Both the position numbers and the translations under genes were made by a program. The notes under the pieces were generated by a model. That model searched no databases. It was not told the origin of the DNA and worked only from the letters and a program-made list of their open reading frames with translations. A stretch of 21,385 nt of DNA from CAYOWK01 sp964407665 (GTDB lineage: Bacteria > Pseudomonadota > Alphaproteobacteria > Caulobacterales > Hyphomonadaceae), in the NCBI GenBank assembly GCA_964407665.1, contig CAYOWK010000064.1:1-21385 (forward strand), given 5' to 3'. Position 1 is the stretch's first letter, and every line of letters begins with the position of its first letter. Shown one piece after another: positions 21,318-21,385 of this stretch.

Positions 21318-21385
21318 TCGAGCCGGTGGCTGGGGCGGGTTTATTGACCCTCATCCTCATCCCGTCTCAACGCGCATGGACGCCG
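21318..21385. other. Right-hand edge, no feature seen
   Basis: These 68 bases beyond RNA copy B contain no recognisable gene start, terminator or repeat. CCACCGG just outside copy B (21330-21324, minus strand) also has a counterpart outside copy A (CACCGG, near 13133), so the shared region may begin slightly earlier than marked. Confidence 0.5.

Overview
The window looks like chromosome of a GC-rich alphaproteobacterium, most likely from the Caulobacterales/Hyphomonadales side. The evidence is overall base composition, a lipoprotein of the CC0125/CC1285 type, a TtgCNAATnATTnGCAA-like iron box before a TonB receptor, and the linked housekeeping genes coaBC, dut and a moeB/thiF-type gene. The genus cannot be fixed from the sequence alone. 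No tRNA, rRNA, insertion sequence, phage gene or CRISPR array is visible.

Layout. 1-2650: an iron-uptake unit on the minus strand, with a Fiu/PiuA-like catecholate siderophore receptor preceded by a Fur-type palindrome and followed by the start of a PiuC/YbiX-type hydroxylase that runs off the left edge. 2750-3890: a 43-residue membrane protein with its own intrinsic terminator, an AT-rich gap with an inverted repeat, and a TetR regulator. 3930-6020: gpsA, a YciI-like gene and an exported methyltransferase on the plus strand, the last two overlapping by GTGA. 6200-8260: a VOC protein, a family 2 glycosyltransferase and a CC0125-type lipoprotein on the minus strand. 8400-10290: a membrane-anchored TIR-domain protein. 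10550-12450: a CddD-like aldehyde dehydrogenase and a small unknown protein on the minus strand. 12450-13450: a 1 kb non-coding stretch full of palindromes. 13450-16400: coaBC, a Dabb protein, dut and a MAPEG protein on plus, with a DUF1801 protein on minus. 16400-18230: a lipoprotein and a PIF1-like helicase on minus. 18249-19016: a MoeB/ThiF-like gene. 19020-21071: a secreted S9 peptidase.

The most interesting signal is not a protein. Two intergenic copies of one element, at 13142-13288 (plus) and 21157-21317 (minus), share blocks of identical sequence and fold into the same set of helices. They have a 19-bp closing stem with the same A.C mismatch, a GNRA-capped hairpin whose stem sequence differs but still pairs, a short side hairpin, a variable hairpin, and a near-identical final hairpin. 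The GNRA loops fix the transcribed strand, and in both cases that strand is the one of the next gene (coaBC and the S9 peptidase). This looks like a structured RNA family that I cannot match to a named class.

The intergenic regions also carry two interspersed palindromic repeat families. A long 'TGTCATTCCGG' element is present twice, each time between the 3' ends of convergent genes. A smaller 'CCTGAGGAG' hairpin element is present in tandem at 12916-12988 and is also inserted neatly inside one of the long elements.
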